A DNA stretch of 64,000 nucleotides from Nostoc carneum NIES-2107. GTDB taxonomy: Bacteria; Cyanobacteriota; Cyanobacteriia; Cyanobacteriales; Nostocaceae. Numbering within the stretch: position 1 is the first letter of the stretch; every line of letters starts with the position of its first letter. The notes under the pieces were generated by a model. The model did not search any database. It saw only the letters and a list, made by a program, of their open reading frames with translations, and was not told the DNA's origin. The position numbers and the translations under genes are program-made. Positions 60,004 to 64,000 of the stretch are shown piece by piece. The stretch is taken from NCBI GenBank assembly GCA_002368155.1, contig AP018180.1:1116001-1180000 (forward strand). Direction: 5' to 3'.

Positions 60004-60267
60004 TGAATTCGTGATATTTATAGCATTTCTTTATTGATGAAATACAAATTTAGATGTATTATAATCAATTCTGAAATGCTATAACTGCCATTTGATTTAG
60101 TTTGTTTAACGGCGTAAATCTTACCATCTCGGGGAATCCAATTTATGCGGTTGTTATCTAGCTTTCCTATTTGATTTGTGAAAGTTATTTTTTTAACAAA
60201 CCGCCCATAAAGTCAAGGGGAGAATATTTAAAAAAGCGAGCATATCCCCCTTTTGTTTAATACCCCA
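60004..60267. other. 264-bp spacer between hgl genes
   Basis: AT-rich, with AGGGGAG near 60218 that is too far from the next ATG for a normal ribosome site. No gene seen. Confidence 0.4.
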
Positions 60268-61644
60268 ATGAGGATATCAGCAGTGGAGAAAATAGCGATT
60301 ATCGGGTTATCTTGCCTCTTTCCTGATGCCAACAATCCTGAGCAGTTTTGGCAAAACCTGACAAATGAGAAAGATGCAACTTCAGCTACTACTGTTGCAG
60401 ATTTGGGTGTAGATCCCACAATATTTTACGATCCAATTAAAGGAAAACCGGAAAAAATTTATTTTCTCCAAGGTGGATTTATTCGCAATTTCCCATTTGA
60501 CCCCAGCGAATACAATTTACCTGCGGAGTTGGTAGAAAGTTTGGATGATTCCATGAAATGGTCGCTGTATGCAGCTAAACAAGCGATTCAGCACAGCGGC
60601 TATTGGGGAAATCGTCAAGTTCTCTCAAAATGTGGGGTAATTCTAGGGACTTTATCCTTACCCACCAAAAAGTCTAATCAATTGTTTGCACCAATTTACC
60701 AGCAAACAATTAACCCTGCGATCGCAGAACTTGTACAAGATGAAAATTTCCGGTTGGCTGCGTTACCAACAAAAACCAAGGCTTCCCCATATAATGCGAT
60801 GATAACCGGCTTTCCTGCCGCCCTTGTCTCCCAAGCATTTGCTTTATCCGGTAATCACTTTTGTATAGACGCGGCTTGCTCGTCCTCATTTTATGCCATT
60901 AAGCTAGCCTCTTACTATTTGCGATCGCGCAAAGCTGATGTCATGTTAGCAGGGGCGATGAGTTGTGTCGATCCACTATTTTTACGAATGCTATTTTCGG
61001 GTATTCAAGGTTATCCCGAAAATGGTATTAGCCGTCCTTTAGATAAGTCTTCTCGCGGCTTAATTACATCCGATGGGATTGGGATGGTAATGCTGAAACG
61101 CTACAACGATGCTGTGAGAGATGGTGATAAAATTCTGGCCACAATTGCGGGTAATGGACTTTCTAATGATGGTAAAGGTAAGCATTTATTAAGTCCCAAT
61201 TCAAGAGGACAAATTCTCGCTTTTGAACGGGCATATCAAGAAGCACAAATCAGCCCGAAAGACATTGATTACATAGAATGTCATGCGACAGGCACATTAT
61301 TAGGAGATACCACAGAATTTAACTCTGTAGAAACCTTCTTTGGCGAACATCAAGCATCGCCTTTAATCGGTTCTGCAAAATCGAATGTCGGTCATTTATT
61401 AGTAGCGGCTGGTATGGTTGGTTTGGCAAAGACTATTCATAGCATGAATGCGGGTGTAATTCCAGCCACGATTAATGTTAATGAACCGATGGGGACGGAA
61501 AATAGTGTCATTTCTAGCAACAATATTGTGAGAACGGCGACGAAATGGCCTAATAATTCTTCTGTGAAACGTGCGGCTTTAAGTGCTTTTGGTTTTGGCG
61601 GAACCAATTCACATTTGATTTTGGAAAAGCAGGATGAAGTGTAA
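60268..61644 (+). CDS. stand-alone ketosynthase of the hgl cluster
   Basis: 458 residues from the ATG at 60268 (a TTG at 60253 is the alternative; neither has a good ribosome site). A single type I-like ketosynthase domain with all three catalytic residues: CIDAACSSSF (Cys), ECHATGT (His) and KSNVGHL (His). It should carry out Claisen condensation with malonyl units on the HglE carrier domains. It lacks AT, ACP and reductive domains, so it depends on its neighbours. It corresponds to an HglD/F/G-type protein of Anabaena; the exact letter is not certain. Confidence 0.82.
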   Translation: MRISAVEKIAIIGLSCLFPDANNPEQFWQNLTNEKDATSATTVADLGVDPTIFYDPIKGKPEKIYFLQGGFIRNFPFDPSEYNLPAELVESLDDSMKWSLYAAKQAIQHSGYWGNRQVLSKCGVILGTLSLPTKKSNQLFAPIYQQTINPAIAELVQDENFRLAALPTKTKASPYNAMITGFPAALVSQAFALSGNHFCIDAACSSSFYAIKLASYYLRSRKADVMLAGAMSCVDPLFLRMLFSGIQGYPENGISRPLDKSSRGLITSDGIGMVMLKRYNDAVRDGDKILATIAGNGLSNDGKGKHLLSPNSRGQILAFERAYQEAQISPKDIDYIECHATGTLLGDTTEFNSVETFFGEHQASPLIGSAKSNVGHLLVAAGMVGLAKTIHSMNAGVIPATINVNEPMGTENSVISSNNIVRTATKWPNNSSVKRAALSAFGFGGTNSHLILEKQDEV

Positions 61645-61884
61645 GAAGATTTAACCGCCAATGTAAGAAGTTTAGATTTTCTTCTTTCTTTCCTTTCTTC
61701 GTGTACTTCGCGTCTTTGCGGTTCGTTATGAATTTATAAAATAAACCACGAAGGCACGAAGGTCACAAAGGAAAGAGGACTATAGAGGGATTTTACATCT
61801 ATTGTCTGAGATTTATAGGGCAGAGAAATCAATCTCTTTAAAATACTTCATCCTTTATTCTTTGTTATTTACTGTAAATAAACA
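61645..61884. repeat. spacer with CTTCGTGTACTTCGCGTCTT repeat
   Basis: Contains CTTCGCGTCTTTGCGGTTCG and, inverted, AACCACGAAGGCACGAAGG, a common dispersed inverted repeat. No gene seen. Confidence 0.65.
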
Positions 61885-64000
61885 ATGTTTGAACAAGAAA
61901 TACAATCAGGCAAAATTGCTATTGTGGGCATGGATGCCTTTTTTGGTGAATGTCAAGATTTAGATGCTTTTGAACGTAGTATTTATGACGGCAAACAGCA
62001 TTTTGTTCCCCTACCTTCTCAAAGATGGTATGGCATCGACGAGAAAGCAGATTTACTCAAAGAATACGGTTTACCCGATGGTAAAGCACCAGTAGGCGGA
62101 TATATCCAAGATTTTGCCATCGATACTTTAGCTTACAAAATCCCTCCCAACGAAGTAGAACAACTCAATCCTCAACAACTGTTACTGTTAACAGTCGCAG
62201 ATGGGGCGTTGAAAGATGCAGGGATTCAAGAAGGGGCAAATGTTGCAGTTGTGATTGCGGCTGAAGCAGATTTATCTGTACATCAACTGCAACAACGCTG
62301 GAATTTATCGTGGCAGATAAAAGACGGTTTGAATGCTGCGGAAATTGCTTTACCACCAGATAAAATTGCTCAGTTAGAAACAATAGTTAAAGACAGCGTT
62401 CACCATCAAGTAGAGATTGGAGAATATCTGAGTTACATCGCCAATATTATGGCGAGTCGGATTTCTTCACTGTGGAATTTTACCGGGCCATCTTTTACGA
62501 TGACGGCGGTAGAAACCTCTGCTTTCAAAGCTTTGGAAGTAGCACAAATGCTACTGATAAATGAGGAAGTAGACGCAGTTGTGGTTGGTGCTGTGGATTT
62601 GGCTGGCGGGATTGAAAATGTCTTACTGCGTAGCCAATGGGGAACGGTAAATACTGGCGCTAATACCTTAAGCTACGACCAAAATGCTAACGGTTGGACA
62701 GTGGGCGAAGGTGCAGGCGCAGTTGTTCTCAAGCGTTATGATACGGCGAAACAAAATGGCGATCGCATTTATGCGGTGATTGATGCTGTTAGTATCGGTC
62801 AAGCTGCTTCTACTGCTGTAGATGCGGATACCATTAACCAAGTCTGTCAATCGGCTTTCCAAATGGCGGGAATTCAGCCATCAGAGGTTAACTATGTAGA
62901 AGTGGTTGCTAGTGGTTTCCCAGCGGAAGATGAGGCGGAAATTGCGGGGATGCTTCAAGCTTATCCCTCTGTAGGTGATGGTCTACATTGTGCCATTGGT
63001 AGTGTGAAGGCCAATATCGGACACACCTATGTAGCATCGGGAATTGCTAGCTTAATTAAGACAGCTTTGTGTCTCTATCACAACTATATTCCCGCTACTC
63101 CCAACTGGTCTGGGGTGAAAACTCCGGAGGTTTGGCAAGGTAGTCCTTTCTTTGTAGCAACGGAATCTAGACCTTGGTTCCTCCATAAAGATAGTACCCA
63201 TAGAATCGCCGCTATCAATGGTATCGGTTGTGATGGGACTTGCGCCCATGTCATCTTGTCGGATGAACCAGACCAAGTTAATCACAGTAGTAGGTATTTA
63301 CAACAACGGCCTTTTTACCTGTTCCCATTAGCAGCTGATGACCGTTCGGCTTTATTCAATCTTTTAGATACCCTACAACAAGAGATTGAAAAATCTGAGT
63401 CTCTATCTCATACCGCTAGCCAGAACTTCGTCAAATTCCAGCAGAATCAAACAGCAAAATACGTCCTAGCCATTACCGGACGCAACAAAAAGGAATTACT
63501 CAAAGAAATCGCCTCAGCACACAAAGGGATAAATACTGCCTTTGAAAAGGGTAGTGATTGGCAAACACCAATAGGTAGTTATTTCACCTCTAAACCTTTG
63601 GGTAAAGAGGGTGAGGTTGCCTATGTGTATCCGGCTGCGGTCAATTCCTATGTCGGTATTGGTCGGACTCTCTTCCGCCTCTTCCCCAACCTGCAAGCTG
63701 AACCTTTCGTCAAGAGTCTGTATAAACGAGTCTCGGATGTGGAGAAACTCGTATTCCCCAGAAGCTTGCATAAGCTGTCTACAAGAGAACTAGAAACCCT
63801 AGAGAAGAAGTTGCTAGATGATTCCCTAGCAATGTTTGAAGCGGAAATGTTCTTTACTAGACTCATTACTACCGTGATTCGCGATCGCTTTCAAGTCAAA
63901 CCCAAATATGTGTTTGGCTATAGCCTGGGCGAAACCAGCATGATGGTATCCCAAGGGGTTTGGAGTGATTTCTTTGCTGGTAGTAACAGCTTTAACTCCT
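61885..64000 (+). CDS. hglC: KS-like/AT protein (HglC, PfaB-like), right edge
   Basis: At least 705 residues, continuing past the right edge. Start ATG at 61885 (MFEQEIQSGKIAIVGMDAFF). Residues 10-460 are a ketosynthase-like domain without the active-site Cys: the expected position is Thr211 (TAVETSAFKALE). The EAHGTGT His is also lost (EVVASGF), but NIGHTYVAS remains, as in chain-length-factor domains. An acyltransferase domain begins about residue 575, with Ser680 in YVFGYSLGETS. This KS0-AT layout is that of PfaB and of HglC, which loads or selects acyl groups for the glycolipid chain. It is the fourth gene in line. Confidence 0.82.
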   Translation, partial: MFEQEIQSGKIAIVGMDAFFGECQDLDAFERSIYDGKQHFVPLPSQRWYGIDEKADLLKEYGLPDGKAPVGGYIQDFAIDTLAYKIPPNEVEQLNPQQLLLLTVADGALKDAGIQEGANVAVVIAAEADLSVHQLQQRWNLSWQIKDGLNAAEIALPPDKIAQLETIVKDSVHHQVEIGEYLSYIANIMASRISSLWNFTGPSFTMTAVETSAFKALEVAQMLLINEEVDAVVVGAVDLAGGIENVLLRSQWGTVNTGANTLSYDQNANGWTVGEGAGAVVLKRYDTAKQNGDRIYAVIDAVSIGQAASTAVDADTINQVCQSAFQMAGIQPSEVNYVEVVASGFPAEDEAEIAGMLQAYPSVGDGLHCAIGSVKANIGHTYVASGIASLIKTALCLYHNYIPATPNWSGVKTPEVWQGSPFFVATESRPWFLHKDSTHRIAAINGIGCDGTCAHVILSDEPDQVNHSSRYLQQRPFYLFPLAADDRSALFNLLDTLQQEIEKSESLSHTASQNFVKFQQNQTAKYVLAITGRNKKELLKEIASAHKGINTAFEKGSDWQTPIGSYFTSKPLGKEGEVAYVYPAAVNSYVGIGRTLFRLFPNLQAEPFVKSLYKRVSDVEKLVFPRSLHKLSTRELETLEKKLLDDSLAMFEAEMFFTRLITTVIRDRFQVKPKYVFGYSLGETSMMVSQGVWSDFFAGSNSFNS

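Overview
The window comes from a filamentous, heterocyst-forming cyanobacterium (Nostocales; Nostoc, Anabaena, Calothrix or Tolypothrix-like). The evidence is dense GCGATCGC (HIP1) palindromes, short tandem repeats typical of that group, large caspase/STAND/WD40 proteins, and a nearly complete heterocyst glycolipid (hgl/hgd) island. The genus cannot be fixed by reading alone.

Layout. 1-541: start of a PatA/PatG-like subtilase running off the left edge. 955-1232: four tandem ~74-bp repeats. 1.2-20 kb: a signalling and cell-wall region. It holds two paralogous caspase-nSTAND-WD40 proteins in divergent orientation (1238-5848 minus, 11294-15859 plus), a third caspase-like protein, a small AraC-type regulator, a vMAP-type HTH/AAA protein, and four scattered genes that look peptidoglycan- or glycan-directed (L,D-transpeptidase-like, mini-LysM, GH18, lysozyme-like). 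20.2-28.5 kb: a long carotenoid oxygenase, then a 2060-residue protein with pseudokinase, AAA, GAF, PAS and a second AAA module. 28.8-31.3 kb: a dead transposase gene interrupted by an IS1380-family element (target duplication GTTA) and a 117-bp MITE (target duplication CTAG). Removing both on paper restores one reading frame.

31.5-41.5 kb (minus strand): the export and sugar-transfer half of the heterocyst glycolipid island. In transcription order it reads hgdB (membrane fusion), hgdC (permease), hgdA (epimerase), a GT2, a DUF2141 secreted protein, two tandemly duplicated membrane GT2 enzymes and an hglT-like GT4. No ATPase gene lies in the cluster. 42.9-50.9 kb: accessory genes (ParB fused to a degenerate methyltransferase, a DUF559 nuclease-like ORF, a CHAT-NTPase-TPR protein, two conserved hypotheticals) among many repeats, including a 13 x 21-bp minisatellite. 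51.9-64 kb (plus strand): the polyketide/fatty-acid-synthase half, with a small conserved protein, a PfaA-like KS-AT-ACP-ACP-psiKR protein (hglE-like), KR-DH, a stand-alone KS, and a PfaB/HglC-like KS-AT protein cut by the right edge.

Together the 31-64 kb genes would build the long-chain polyhydroxy aglycone, add sugar and export the glycolipid to the heterocyst envelope. The 1-28 kb half looks like accessory signalling, conflict and cell-wall remodelling. Its integration as one system is hypothesis, not demonstrated. I saw no tRNA, rRNA, CRISPR array or recognisable riboswitch.
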